Below are positions 7,684 to 15,910 of a stretch of 34,528 bases of DNA, one piece after another. The notes beneath the pieces were generated by a model. It was not told where the DNA came from and searched no databases. It was given only the letters and a program-made list of their open reading frames with translations. A program made the position numbers and the translations under genes. Position 1 is the first letter of the stretch; the number at the start of each line of letters is the position of its first letter. Source of the DNA: Pseudomonadota bacterium (lineage in GTDB: Bacteria > Pseudomonadota > Gammaproteobacteria > Burkholderiales > Burkholderiaceae_C); contig JAEWIF010000010.1 in the NCBI GenBank assembly GCA_023387335.1, forward strand, positions 1-34,528. Reading direction: 5' to 3'.

Positions 7684-8865
7684 TCAGATCGCGCTGCCCA
7701 CGGCCCACACGCCGGTGATCACCGCGCGTTCGTCCTGCAGCGGCTGCATGTCGGCCTGGCGGCGGCCCCAGTGCCAGCCGCCGTCCTCCGCCTGCCAGCG
7801 CAGCACGGCGGCTTCGCAGCGGGCCGCCGCTTCGCGCTGGCCCAGGCGCTCGTACAGCGTGCGCAGGAGGCCGGTGCAGACCAGGTCGAAGTAGGGCGCG
7901 TCGGTCGGCAGGAACTTCGCGCGGCCGGTGAGCGGATCGAGGTAGCCGTTCACGAAGGTGCCGTCCACCGGCTTGAGCCATTCCAGGAAGCCGCGCACCT
8001 GGTCCGCGCGGCCGTAGCGGTGCGCGGCGAGCGCGGCGCGCAGGTTGTCGTCGCCCACGGTGACGTCGGTGCCGCGGTAGAAGTGCCACTGGCCCGCGGC
8101 GCTGCCGGGCTTGTCGGGCCGGAAGAACGAGTGCCAGCTGCCGAAGGCGCTCTGCCCCGTGGCCAGGAAGCTGGCGGCCTCGCTCTCCATCTGCGCCCAG
8201 CCGCCCCGCGGGTCCAGCAGGTCGACCTCGCGCAGCGCGCCCAGCCACAGGTAGTCGACCGCGGTGTGGATGGCGTTGTCGTAGGCGCCCGCCGCCGTCA
8301 TGTAGTGCATCGGCGGGCCGTAGTTGCGCGACCAGACGCCGGCGCGGCGGCCGTCGAGCAGCGTGCCGCGCATCCAGCGCGCGATCTTCAGGGCGGCCTG
8401 CGCGAACCGGTCCCGGCCCGAAGCCACGTAGGCCCGCGCCAGCACGGCCATGCAGATGAGGTTGTCGCCGGCGTAGAAGGCGGAACCCGGTTTCCAGCCC
8501 CCGCCGTCGGGCGTGAGGTCGCTGGGCAGGCCGCCGTGCACGCGCGACGGCAGCTGGCGCTCGACCTCGCGCTGCCAGTGCACCAGGCCGTTGGCGACCT
8601 GCAGGCCCAGCTCGTCGTCGCCGGCGCCCATGGCCCAGATGGCGACGTCGGCGCTGGCCAGCGGCGAGAGGCCGGAGATGTGCTGCCCGTTGCCTCGGAC
8701 CATGTACGGGTACAGGCCGCGCGCGCCGGGCCGCTCCAGCGATCGCAGCCAGGCGCGGAAGCGCCGGCGGGCGAGCACCAGCTGTCCCGCCGGGGTTTCT
8801 TCGGCGCGCGCTCCCTGCGCGGCGAGCGCGGCGGCCAGGGAAAGACCGAAGTCGCGCCGGTTCAT
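7684..8865 (-). CDS. Tat-exported alpha/alpha-toroid-like protein, putative polysaccharide-acting enzyme
   Basis: This is a 393-residue protein with a probable Tat signal (MNRRDFGLSLAAALAAQGARA). The rest is mostly helical, with regularly spaced Trp- and Gly-rich turns (e.g. VHGGLPSD, FYAGDNLICMAVLARAY, WHFYRGTDVTVGDDN, DGGWHWGRR). Such repeats are typical of six-hairpin toroid folds in glycoside hydrolases and polysaccharide lyases. No specific family or catalytic residue could be assigned. The start overlaps the stop of the GT2 synthase gene by 4 nt, so the two are translationally coupled. By analogy with BcsZ or AlgL it may trim or degrade the polymer in the periplasm; this is inference. 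The frame is open further upstream, but the Tat signal and the overlap fix this start. Confidence 0.75.
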   Translation of the reverse strand: MNRRDFGLSLAAALAAQGARAEETPAGQLVLARRRFRAWLRSLERPGARGLYPYMVRGNGQHISGLSPLASADVAIWAMGAGDDELGLQVANGLVHWQREVERQLPSRVHGGLPSDLTPDGGGWKPGSAFYAGDNLICMAVLARAYVASGRDRFAQAALKIARWMRGTLLDGRRAGVWSRNYGPPMHYMTAAGAYDNAIHTAVDYLWLGALREVDLLDPRGGWAQMESEAASFLATGQSAFGSWHSFFRPDKPGSAAGQWHFYRGTDVTVGDDNLRAALAAHRYGRADQVRGFLEWLKPVDGTFVNGYLDPLTGRAKFLPTDAPYFDLVCTGLLRTLYERLGQREAAARCEAAVLRWQAEDGGWHWGRRQADMQPLQDERAVITGVWAVGSAI

Positions 8866-10235
8866 GGGCGCGGCAGCGGCACGGCCGCCTTGTGCGGCGT
8901 GTGGAAGATCCAGTCGCGCCGGCGCAGGCATGCCGCGGCCAGCAGGATGGCGATGGACCACACCAGCAGCGAGATGAGCAGCGCGGCGAGGGTCTCGCGC
9001 AGCGCCATCGCCAGCGCGCGCGGCCGCAGCGAGCGCTGCTCCAGCAGGCAGGCGAGCGCCGGCATCGCCACGATGTAGACCAGTCCCAGCGCGGTGCCGG
9101 CCACCGTCATCGCCGCCGCCCCCGCATGGAAGTGGCCCAGCCCCACGGCCATGGCCGGCAGCGCGAGCAGGTACCAGGCGGTCGACAGGAAGAGGGCGAG
9201 CGGGAACAGGTAGTAGATCGCCAGCTCCAGCGACCGCAGCGACCGGTGCCGGAACGCGTGCTTGATCAGCGGCCAGGTGTACAGCTGCGAAGCATGGAAA
9301 TGGCCCACCATCCAGCGCACGCGCTGGCGGATGGCGATCACCACCTGGTCGGGCTTCTCGTCGAAGAACTCGGCGGCCTCGACCCACACCACGCCCAGCT
9401 GGTGGTCCAGCTGCAGCAAGGCGTTGGACTCGATGTCCTCAGTCTGGGTGCGGATCTTGGACCAGATCTGCGCGAACAGGCCAGCCTGCACCGAGAAGCC
9501 GGTGCCGCAGAGCAGGGCGCTGCGCAGCAGGAAGCTGCGGCCCACGCTGTAGAACATCGACGAGGCCCGGTAGGCCGCGCGGATGCCGACCGAGACCATG
9601 TTGTCGGACGCGGTCAGCGGCTGGTGGTTGCCCTGCAGCGCGAGGGCGCCGGAGGCCTGGATCTCGGCGTCCAGCGCGCGCAGGAAGCCGCGCGACACCA
9701 GGTTGTCGGCGTCGAAGATGACGATGTACGAGTCGGGAACGGGCGCCAGCGCTTGCAGCGTCTCGTCGATAGCGGCCGACTTGCCGATGCCCTTGTGCCG
9801 GGTCTCGTGGACCTGGGCGCCCATCTCACGCGCGATGCTCGCGGTGCCGTCCCGGCCGTTGCAGGCCACGGTGACGGTGAACAGCTCGCGCGGATAGTCC
9901 TGCGCCAGCAGCGAGCCGACCGAATTGGAGATGACCTTCTCTTCGTTGTAGGCCGGGACGATGACGACGAAGCGCGTCGCCGGCTCGCGATCAGACTGCG
10001 ATGCGACGGCCATCGGCCGCGAGAAGGATCGGACCAGCCCGGCCAGCATGAACAGCACCGCCGGCGCGATGGCCACGGTGCTCACGAAGATCCAGATGAT
10101 CGCGGTGGGCGTGCTCAGGTCCACCCGCAGGCTGGGCTCCCACGCCGTCACCGACGCGGCCGACAGCGTGGAGACCGCGAGCAGAGCGGGCAGCAGCAGG
10201 ATCCACCGCTTGCCGACGAGGAGCCACTGGGTCAC
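8862..10235 (-). CDS. Membrane-bound processive glycosyltransferase, family 2 (YaiP/PgaC/BcsA-like)
   Basis: The 457-residue protein has two N-terminal membrane segments (about 11-30 and 43-68), a cytoplasmic GT-A domain (about 85-310) and three or more C-terminal membrane segments (about 338-365, 370-398 and 412-437). The synthase motifs are all present: VPAYNEE near 93, DAD at 175-177, TED at 265-267 and QxxRW at 304-308. This set marks inverting processive synthases such as cellulose, PNAG and hyaluronan synthases. The start is a GTG with GAGAGAGC upstream; no better ATG is seen. It lies 36 nt after the outer-membrane protein gene. The likely job is polymerising and extruding a UDP-sugar-derived polysaccharide. 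Sugar identity is unknown, but the upstream epimerase points to a HexNAc. Confidence 0.9.
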   Translation of the reverse strand: MTQWLLVGKRWILLLPALLAVSTLSAASVTAWEPSLRVDLSTPTAIIWIFVSTVAIAPAVLFMLAGLVRSFSRPMAVASQSDREPATRFVVIVPAYNEEKVISNSVGSLLAQDYPRELFTVTVACNGRDGTASIAREMGAQVHETRHKGIGKSAAIDETLQALAPVPDSYIVIFDADNLVSRGFLRALDAEIQASGALALQGNHQPLTASDNMVSVGIRAAYRASSMFYSVGRSFLLRSALLCGTGFSVQAGLFAQIWSKIRTQTEDIESNALLQLDHQLGVVWVEAAEFFDEKPDQVVIAIRQRVRWMVGHFHASQLYTWPLIKHAFRHRSLRSLELAIYYLFPLALFLSTAWYLLALPAMAVGLGHFHAGAAAMTVAGTALGLVYIVAMPALACLLEQRSLRPRALAMALRETLAALLISLLVWSIAILLAAACLRRRDWIFHTPHKAAVPLPRP

Positions 10236-10271
10236 GGACTGCTCTCTCGTCGGTGGGGGGTGCCGCGCGCC

Positions 10272-11075
10272 TCAGAACTTGTAGTTCAGGCCCAGGCTGT
10301 AGCCCTTGGGCGCGTAGTACTTGCCCGGCGTGCCCACCCTCTCGAGCGACACCTTCTCGGCGCGGGCGTACAGCGAAATCGCCTGCGTCAGCTGGTGGCC
10401 GACGCCCAGCGAATAGCGCTGGCCCTCGAAATCGGTGCCGGTGACGCCGGGCCCGATGGGCAGGGTGTACTTCTTGCGCTTCTCGTCCAGCGCGAAGGCC
10501 TCGACGTGCCAGCCGGGCAGGAACTCCTGGCGCACCGTCACCAGGTGGCGGTAGCCGCCCCCCGTGGTGGACTGCTCGCGGCGCAGCCACAGCGCGCCGT
10601 TGGACCAGGAGAAGGTCGGCCCGACGGAAACGAAGGTCTCGCGGCCGGTGGTGAACTTGCGGGTGCCGATGCCGCCGCTCAGGTCGAGGAAGGCGGGGCC
10701 GACCTTGCCGGCCTTCCAGCCGAACTCCTGGTACAGCGAGTCGTCGACGAACAGCGTGTTCTCGTCGGTGACGCCGATGCGGGTCATGCCGTAGAGCGAC
10801 GTGCCCAGGTCGTAGTTGAAGATGCCTTCGACGAAGTTGCCCTTGGCGCCGGGGTTGCCCGGCACGGCCTCCTGCTCGCGGCGCTCCAGCTTCAGCGTGG
10901 TCTTGAATTTGTCGGACACCGGCACCGTGATGCCGACCGCCACGTGGTCGATGGCGCCGAAGCCGGCGTAGTCGTCGGTGTGGCTGTACTCGACGCCGAC
11001 ATCGGCGGCGGCGAACGCCGTTGAAGTGCCCGCAAGGGCGACGACGGCCACGGCGGCCGCGCTTCGGATCGACAT
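10272..11075 (-). CDS. Outer-membrane beta-barrel protein, YaiO-like
   Basis: The 267-residue product has a Sec signal peptide (MSIRSAAAVAVVALAGTSTAFA). It then alternates amphipathic beta-strands and turns to a C-terminal aromatic strand ending YSLGLNYKF, the usual barrel-assembly signal with terminal Phe. Length and layout fit the YaiO-type outer-membrane family. In E. coli, yaiO is encoded beside the GT2 gene yaiP, and the same pairing is seen here. The protein may be the exit pore for the polymer. The family call is from memory of layout rather than a search, so barrel topology is more certain than the name. It lies 92 nt after the epimerase gene. Confidence 0.75.
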   Translation of the reverse strand: MSIRSAAAVAVVALAGTSTAFAAADVGVEYSHTDDYAGFGAIDHVAVGITVPVSDKFKTTLKLERREQEAVPGNPGAKGNFVEGIFNYDLGTSLYGMTRIGVTDENTLFVDDSLYQEFGWKAGKVGPAFLDLSGGIGTRKFTTGRETFVSVGPTFSWSNGALWLRREQSTTGGGYRHLVTVRQEFLPGWHVEAFALDEKRKKYTLPIGPGVTGTDFEGQRYSLGVGHQLTQAISLYARAEKVSLERVGTPGKYYAPKGYSLGLNYKF

Positions 11076-11167
11076 GATTGGCAAAACCCCTCGAATTTGT
11101 TGTGGCCGGCGCGTTCTTTTGCAGGTGACCTGACCGCCGACAGTTGTCGCACGCTGAGGCTTTGTTT

Positions 11168-12472
11168 CTAGCAGAGCGCTCCCGCAGGCGCAATGCGATC
11201 TGTTGCCGCCGCGCCTCGTTTCGCGTGCAGGTGCTGCGCGATGACGTCGACGATCCGCGCCGAAGCCTTGCCGTCGCCATAGGGCGAAACGCCGCGGGCC
11301 ATGCTCCGCCAGGCGGCTTCGTCGTCCATCAGCCGGCGCGCCTGCTCCACGATCGCGTCGCAGTGCGGGCCCACCAGCCTGACCACCCCTTCCTCCACGG
11401 CCTCCGGCCGCTCGGTCTCGTCCCGCAGCACCAGCACCGGCTTGCCGAGCGCCGGCGCCTCCTCCTGCACCCCGCCCGAGTCGCTGATGATGAAATGCGC
11501 CCGCTTCATCGCGGCCACGAAGGGCGCGTAGTCCATCGGCGGGCACAGGAACACGTTGCGCAGCTCGCCCAGCATCCGGTGCGCCACGTCGCGCACGTTC
11601 GGGTTCGGGTGCACCGGGTACAGGAAAGCCGTGTCCGGATAGGCCCGCGCGAGCTTCTCGACCGCCCGGCAGATCTGCCGGAACGGCTCGCCGAAGTTCT
11701 CGCGCCGGTGCGCCGTGACCAGCACCATCCGCCGCCCCTCGGCGATGGACACCGGCAGCCGGGCATCGGGGCGGGCGGCGGTCGAGAGCAGCGCGTCGAT
11801 CACGGTGTTGCCGGTGACGAAGACGTCCTCCGCGGCAACGCCTTCCTTCAGCAGGTTGTCGCGCGAGCCCGCCGTCGGCGCGAAGTGCCAGCGCGCCAGG
11901 CGGCTGGCGATCACTCGGTTGGCTTCCTCGGGGAAGGGGTTGTCCATGTCGCCGGTGCGCAGCCCGGCCTCGACGTGGCCGAACGGAATGCGGCGGTAGA
12001 AGCAGGCCAGGGCCACGGCCATCACCGTGGTGGTGTCGCCCTGGGCGAGCACGACGTCCGGGGTCTCCTCGGCGAGCACCCCGTCCAGCGTGGACATCAG
12101 CCGGGAGGTCAGTTCCGCGAGGTTCTGGTTGGGCCGCATCAGGTCCAGGTCGATGTCGGGCGCGATGTGGAAGAAGTCCAGCACCTGGTCCAGCATCTGG
12201 CGGTGCTGCGCGGTCGCGAGGACGCGGCAGTCGATCGCGGGCTGCTCGCGCAAGGCCAGGATCACGGGCGCCATCTTGATCGCCTCGGGCCGCGTGCCCA
12301 CGACGCAGAGCACCTTGCCGCGGGGGATCTCGGGCCGGCTGCGCTCCACGCCGACGCGCAAGCCCCAGTGGCCGGCGCCGGGCAGCAGCCCCGTCAGCGA
12401 GAACGGCAGCCGGGTGGGCGGGACCTGCCTAGCGGCCGGGCCGACGGTGCCTTCGAACAGCAGTTGCGCCAT
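11168..12472 (-). CDS. wecB: UDP-N-acetylglucosamine 2-epimerase (non-hydrolysing)
   Basis: This enzyme interconverts UDP-GlcNAc and UDP-ManNAc in the cytoplasm. Family hallmarks are clear: VVGTRPEAIKMAPV, AQGDTTTVMAVALACFY, GHVEAGLRTGDMDNPFPEE, TAHRRENFG, SDSGGVQEEAPALGKPVLVLRDETERPEA. The chosen ATG has a strong GAGGGAGGA ribosome site. This start gives a 434-residue protein with about 54 residues before the usual first strand (KVLCVVGTRPE), whereas typical members begin there. No later start has a comparable ribosome site, so the extension may be real. It is the first gene of a four-gene run with the barrel, synthase and toroid protein, implying that UDP-ManNAc or its exchange with UDP-GlcNAc feeds the synthase. 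Confidence 0.92.
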   Translation of the reverse strand: MAQLLFEGTVGPAARQVPPTRLPFSLTGLLPGAGHWGLRVGVERSRPEIPRGKVLCVVGTRPEAIKMAPVILALREQPAIDCRVLATAQHRQMLDQVLDFFHIAPDIDLDLMRPNQNLAELTSRLMSTLDGVLAEETPDVVLAQGDTTTVMAVALACFYRRIPFGHVEAGLRTGDMDNPFPEEANRVIASRLARWHFAPTAGSRDNLLKEGVAAEDVFVTGNTVIDALLSTAARPDARLPVSIAEGRRMVLVTAHRRENFGEPFRQICRAVEKLARAYPDTAFLYPVHPNPNVRDVAHRMLGELRNVFLCPPMDYAPFVAAMKRAHFIISDSGGVQEEAPALGKPVLVLRDETERPEAVEEGVVRLVGPHCDAIVEQARRLMDDEAAWRSMARGVSPYGDGKASARIVDVIAQHLHAKRGAAATDRIAPAGALC

Positions 12473-12502
12473 GGATGTCCTCCCTCGACAGCACACGGGG
12501 TC

Positions 12503-12531
12503 TTGTACAAAGCGTTTCCTCTTGAACGCTT
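12503..12531 (-). promoter_or_regulatory. Palindromes upstream of the epimerase operon (possible operator)
   Basis: About 30-60 nt upstream of the epimerase start lie TTGTACAA (12503-12510, perfect palindrome) and the inverted repeat AAGCGTT (12510-12516) / AACGCTT (12525-12531) with an 8-nt centre. They share one base. The location suits a regulator site or leader structure for the exopolysaccharide operon. No convincing -35/-10 pair could be fixed nearby. Confidence 0.4.
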
Positions 12532-12629
12532 GCGAAACAGTCTAGGAAGGTTCATCCGTACGGTGCGTGCGCGGGCACACGGACCGTGAACTGATCAGGA
12601 GGAGGGCCGCGCGGGGCGCGGCACGCCGG

Positions 12630-12735
12630 GCTTCTCAGTAGAAGCGCGAGAGAGGCGGCGTCCTACGGCGACGTCGGCTCGCGCCGACGTGCTTGTAGGA
12701 GGAGGCGAGGCGGCCGCGTAGGCGCCGTCTCGCGC
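12630..12735. repeat. Nested inverted repeats between valS and the epimerase operon
   Basis: Several palindromes are stacked: GCTTCT/AGAAGC (12630-12645, loop CAGT); TCCTAC/GTAGGA (12661-12666 and 12695-12700) enclosing a perfect ACGTCGGC/GCCGACGT (12671-12678 and 12683-12690, loop TCGC); and outer arms starting GCGCGAGA (12644-12651) and ending TCTCGCGC (12728-12735). The TCCTAC arm can pair with either of two GTAGG copies, giving alternative folds. No open reading frame with a plausible ribosome site was seen here. The 293-nt gap (12473-12765) otherwise holds only the palindromes near 12503-12531. Confidence 0.65.
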
Positions 12736-12765
12736 CCAGCAGAAAAACGTCTCAGCCGCGGTGTG

Positions 12766-15639
12766 TCAATTCGAACCGAGACGCGCGAGTTGCTGCTTCA
12801 GCCGTTCCAGCGTGACGGCGAAGTCGGCGATGCGCTTGCGCTCCTGCTCGATCACCGCGGGCGGCGCCTTGGCGACGAACGCTTCGTTGGCCAGCTTGCC
12901 GTTGGCCTTGGTCAGTTCGCCTTCAATGCGCGCCGCTTCCTTGGACAGGCGCGCCTTCTCGGCGGCGACGTCGATCTCCATGAAGAGGCACAGGTGCGCA
13001 TCGCCCACCACGGCCACCGGCGCGGCCTTGGCGGCGGCGGCCCAGGAGGCCTCGTCGTCGAACACCTTCACTTCGGAGAGGCGCGCGAGCGCCTGCAGCA
13101 CCGGCGCGACTTCGCGCAGGAAGGCGGTGTCGCCGGACACGAGCAGCGGCAGCCGCGTGCCGGGCGAGACGTTCAGCTCGCCGCGCAGCTGGCGGCAGCT
13201 GTCCACCATGGCCTTGAGCCGGTCGACATAGGCGATGGCCGCCTCGTCGATCTTCTCGGGCTGGGCCTGCGGATAGCGCGCGGTGCTCACCGACTCGCCG
13301 GACAGGCCCGCGACGGGCGCGACCTTCTGCCACAGCTCCTCGGTGATGAACGGGATCACCGGATGCGCCAGGCGCAGGATGGCCTCCAGCGTGCGGATCA
13401 GCGTGCGGCGGGTGGCGCGCTGCTCGGCCTCGTCGCCGTTTCGGATCTGCACCTTGGCGATCTCGAGGTACCAGTCGCAGTACTGGTTCCAGACGAAGTC
13501 GTAGATCGCGTTGGCCACGTTGTCGAGGCGGTAGTCGGCGAAGCCCTGGGCCACTTCGGCCTCGACCTTCTGCAGCGCCGAGGCGATCCAGCGGTCGGCC
13601 TGCGAGAACTTCATGTAGCCGTGCGCGGGGCCGCCGGGCTGGCACTCGGCCTTGGTGTGTTCCTTCAGGCCGCAGTCCTGGCCCTCGCAGTTCATCAGCA
13701 CGAACAGCGACGCGTTCCAGAGCTTGTTGCAGAAGTTGCGGTAGCCCTCGCAGCGCTTGGCGTCGAAGTTGATGCTGCGGCCCAGCGAGGCCAGCGAGGC
13801 GAAGGTGAAGCGCAGCGCGTCGGCGCCGTAGGCCGGGATGCCCTCGGGGAACTCCTTCTCGGTGTTCTTGCGCACCTGCGGCGCCGTCTCCGGCTTGCGC
13901 AGGCCGGTGGTGCGCTTTTCCAGCAGCGGCGGCAGCGCGATGCCGTCGATCAGGTCCACCGGGTCGAGCACGTTGCCCTCGGACTTGCTCATCTTCTTGC
14001 CGTGCGAGTCGCGCACCAGGCCGTGGATGTACACGTCGCGGAACGGCACCTGGCCGGTGAAGTGGGTCGTCATCATGATCATCCGGGCGACCCAGAAGAA
14101 GATGATGTCGTAGCCCGTCACCAGCACCGTCGAGGGCAGGTACAGCTCCAGGTCGCGTGTCTTGTCGGGCCAACCGAGCGTGGAGAACGGCACCAGCGCC
14201 GACGAGTACCAGGTGTCCAGCACGTCCTCGTCGCGGCGAAGCCGCTTGCCCGGCGCCTGGGCCTGGGCTTCCTCCTCGCTGCGGCCGACGTACACGTTGC
14301 CCTGCTCGTCGTACCACGCCGGGATCTGGTGGCCCCACCAGAGCTGGCGCGAGATGCACCAGTCCTGGATGTTGTTCATCCACTGGTTGTACGTGTTGAC
14401 CCAGTTCTCGGGAACGAAGCGCACCTGGCCCGTCTGCACCGCGTCGATGGCCTTCTGCGCGATGGACTTGCCGGTGGGATCGCCTTCGCCCACCCTGCTC
14501 ATCGCGACGAACCACTGGTCGGTGAGCATCGGCTCCACCACCTGCCCGGTGCGGGCGCAGCGCGGCACCATGAGCTTGTGCTTCTTCGTCTCGGCGAGCA
14601 GGCCTTGCGCCTCGAGGTCGGCCACGACCTTCCTGCGCGCGTCGAAGCGGTCCAGGCCGCGGTACGCGGCCGGCGCGTTGTCGTTGATCTTCGCGTCCAG
14701 CGTGAGCACGCCGATCATCGGCAGGCCGTGGCGCTGGCCGACGGCGTAGTCGTTGGGATCGTGCGCGGGCGTGACCTTGACGACGCCGGTGCCGAACTCG
14801 CGGTCCACGTACTCGTCGGCGATCACCGGGATCTCGCGGTCGCACAGCGGCAGCTTCACCGTCTTGCCGACCAGGTGGCGGTAGCGCTCGTCTTCCGGGT
14901 GGACCATCACGGCGACGTCGCCCAGCATGGTCTCGGGGCGGGTGGTGGCGACGGTCAGCGCGCCGCTGCCGTCGGACAGCGGGTACCGGATGTGCCAGAG
15001 GAAGCCGTCCTCCTCCTCGCTTTCCACCTCCAGGTCGCTGACGGCGGTCTTGAGCTCGGGGTCCCAGTTGACCAGCCGCTTGCCGCGGTAGATCAGGCCC
15101 TGCTGGTACAGGCGCACGAAGGTCTCGGTCACGATCTTCGAGAGGTTCTCGTCCATCGTGAAGTACTCGTGCGACCAGTCCACGCTGTCGCCCATGCGGC
15201 GCATCTGCATGGTGATGGTGTTGCCGGATTGCTGCTTCCACTCCCAGACCCGCTCGACGAAGTTCTTGCGGCCGAGGTCGTGGCGGCTCTGGCCCTGCTG
15301 CTGCAGCTGGCGCTCCACCACGATCTGGGTGGCGATGCCGGCATGGTCGGTGCCCGGCACCCACAGCGTGTTGAACCCGCGCATCCGGTGGTAGCGGGTC
15401 AGGCTGTCCATGATGGTCTGGTTGAACGCGTGGCCCATGTGCAGCGTGCCGGTCACGTTGGGCGGCGGCAGCTGGATGGCGAAGGATGGCTCGCCGTCCT
15501 TCGGCGCGCCCGTCCCGCGGTAGCCGGCGCGGCCGTAGCCGCGCTGCTCCCAGGCCGGGCCCCAGCGCGCCTCGATGGCGGCGGGTTCGAAGGACTTGGG
15601 CAGGCTGTTCAGGCCGGGCTGGGCAGGGGTGTCGCTCAT
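12766..15639 (-). CDS. valS: Valyl-tRNA synthetase
   Basis: The 957-residue class I synthetase charges tRNA-Val with valine. The HIGH signature is HMGH at 67-70 (within NVTGTLHMGHAF) and the KMSKS loop is at 549-553. The length, the CP1 editing region between them (e.g. TTRPETMLGDVAVMVHPED) and the C-terminal coiled coil (EIDVAAEKARLSKEAARIEGEL) are all as expected for bacterial ValRS. The ATG at 15639 starts the conserved MSDTPAQPG...SFEPAAIE segment; the frame stays open upstream but that part has no conserved look. There is no obvious Shine-Dalgarno. A hairpin plus T-rich run lies immediately before the start codon. Confidence 0.97.
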   Translation of the reverse strand: MSDTPAQPGLNSLPKSFEPAAIEARWGPAWEQRGYGRAGYRGTGAPKDGEPSFAIQLPPPNVTGTLHMGHAFNQTIMDSLTRYHRMRGFNTLWVPGTDHAGIATQIVVERQLQQQGQSRHDLGRKNFVERVWEWKQQSGNTITMQMRRMGDSVDWSHEYFTMDENLSKIVTETFVRLYQQGLIYRGKRLVNWDPELKTAVSDLEVESEEEDGFLWHIRYPLSDGSGALTVATTRPETMLGDVAVMVHPEDERYRHLVGKTVKLPLCDREIPVIADEYVDREFGTGVVKVTPAHDPNDYAVGQRHGLPMIGVLTLDAKINDNAPAAYRGLDRFDARRKVVADLEAQGLLAETKKHKLMVPRCARTGQVVEPMLTDQWFVAMSRVGEGDPTGKSIAQKAIDAVQTGQVRFVPENWVNTYNQWMNNIQDWCISRQLWWGHQIPAWYDEQGNVYVGRSEEEAQAQAPGKRLRRDEDVLDTWYSSALVPFSTLGWPDKTRDLELYLPSTVLVTGYDIIFFWVARMIMMTTHFTGQVPFRDVYIHGLVRDSHGKKMSKSEGNVLDPVDLIDGIALPPLLEKRTTGLRKPETAPQVRKNTEKEFPEGIPAYGADALRFTFASLASLGRSINFDAKRCEGYRNFCNKLWNASLFVLMNCEGQDCGLKEHTKAECQPGGPAHGYMKFSQADRWIASALQKVEAEVAQGFADYRLDNVANAIYDFVWNQYCDWYLEIAKVQIRNGDEAEQRATRRTLIRTLEAILRLAHPVIPFITEELWQKVAPVAGLSGESVSTARYPQAQPEKIDEAAIAYVDRLKAMVDSCRQLRGELNVSPGTRLPLLVSGDTAFLREVAPVLQALARLSEVKVFDDEASWAAAAKAAPVAVVGDAHLCLFMEIDVAAEKARLSKEAARIEGELTKANGKLANEAFVAKAPPAVIEQERKRIADFAVTLERLKQQLARLGSN

Positions 15640-15644
15640 GGCGG

Positions 15645-15672
15645 AAAACGAAAACGGCACCCGAGGATGCCG
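15645..15672 (-). terminator. Hairpin with T-rich tail just upstream of valS
   Basis: Read on the minus strand, a CGGCA/TGCCG stem (15672-15668 and 15659-15655) with an 8-nt loop is followed by TTTTCGTTTTCC. This is terminator-like and would end the FAD hydroxylase/DUF2783 transcript. The T-run ends only a few bases before the valS ATG, so it may also act within a valS leader. No leader peptide or T-box features were seen. Confidence 0.5.
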
Positions 15673-15703
15673 CTCTGATGGGTGATGGGGGGAAGCCCCG
15701 ATT

Positions 15704-15910
15704 TTATTCGGGTGGCCGGGCGGCCGCCCGCACGCACTCGCGCAACACCTCGGCATCGCCGACCTGGTTGGCCAGCAGCAGGATGAGCCGGGCGTTGAGC
15801 AGCTCCGACCGGTCGCGGTCCAGGCCCTGGTGGGCGTCCAGCAGCTGTTCGTAGAAGGCGTCGGCGTCCTGGAAGTTCAGGGTGGTCTTCATGGAGGTCG
15901 GCATCTTCAT
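15704..15910 (-). CDS. DUF2783 family small protein
   Basis: This 68-residue protein contains MKTTLNFQDADAFYEQLLDAHQGL and LLNARLILLLANQVGDAEVLRE (each shown in part: FYEQLLDAHQGL, LNARLILLLANQVGD). The pattern recalls the DUF2783 family, whose genes commonly follow FAD-dependent aromatic hydroxylases. Its first ATG overlaps the hydroxylase stop by one base (TGATG), so it is translationally coupled. In-frame ATGs at 15904 and 15892 are alternative starts; the last would begin exactly at the conserved MKTTLNF. Function is unknown; an accessory role for the hydroxylase is inferred from context. Confidence 0.8.
   Translation of the reverse strand: MKMPTSMKTTLNFQDADAFYEQLLDAHQGLDRDRSELLNARLILLLANQVGDAEVLRECVRAAARPPE

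Noticed and set aside
8866..9387. N-terminal extension of the toroid-like protein
   Set aside because: The frame is open upstream but overlaps the GT2 gene fully; the Tat signal and 4-nt coupling fix the start at 8865.
12473..12765. tRNA or classical small RNA gene in the valS-epimerase gap
   Set aside because: No cloverleaf with a T-loop was found; the palindromes alone do not identify a known RNA family, so it is listed only as a repeat structure.
12763..15678. 971-residue open frame antisense to valS
   Set aside because: It is a shadow of valS; composition is dominated by Leu/Ala/Val/Arg/His with no motif, while the minus strand has perfect HIGH and KMSKS signatures.
15640..15703. T-box or leader-peptide attenuator for valS
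   Set aside because: No start codon or run of Val codons precedes the hairpin, no T-box consensus is seen, and T-boxes are not expected in beta-proteobacteria.
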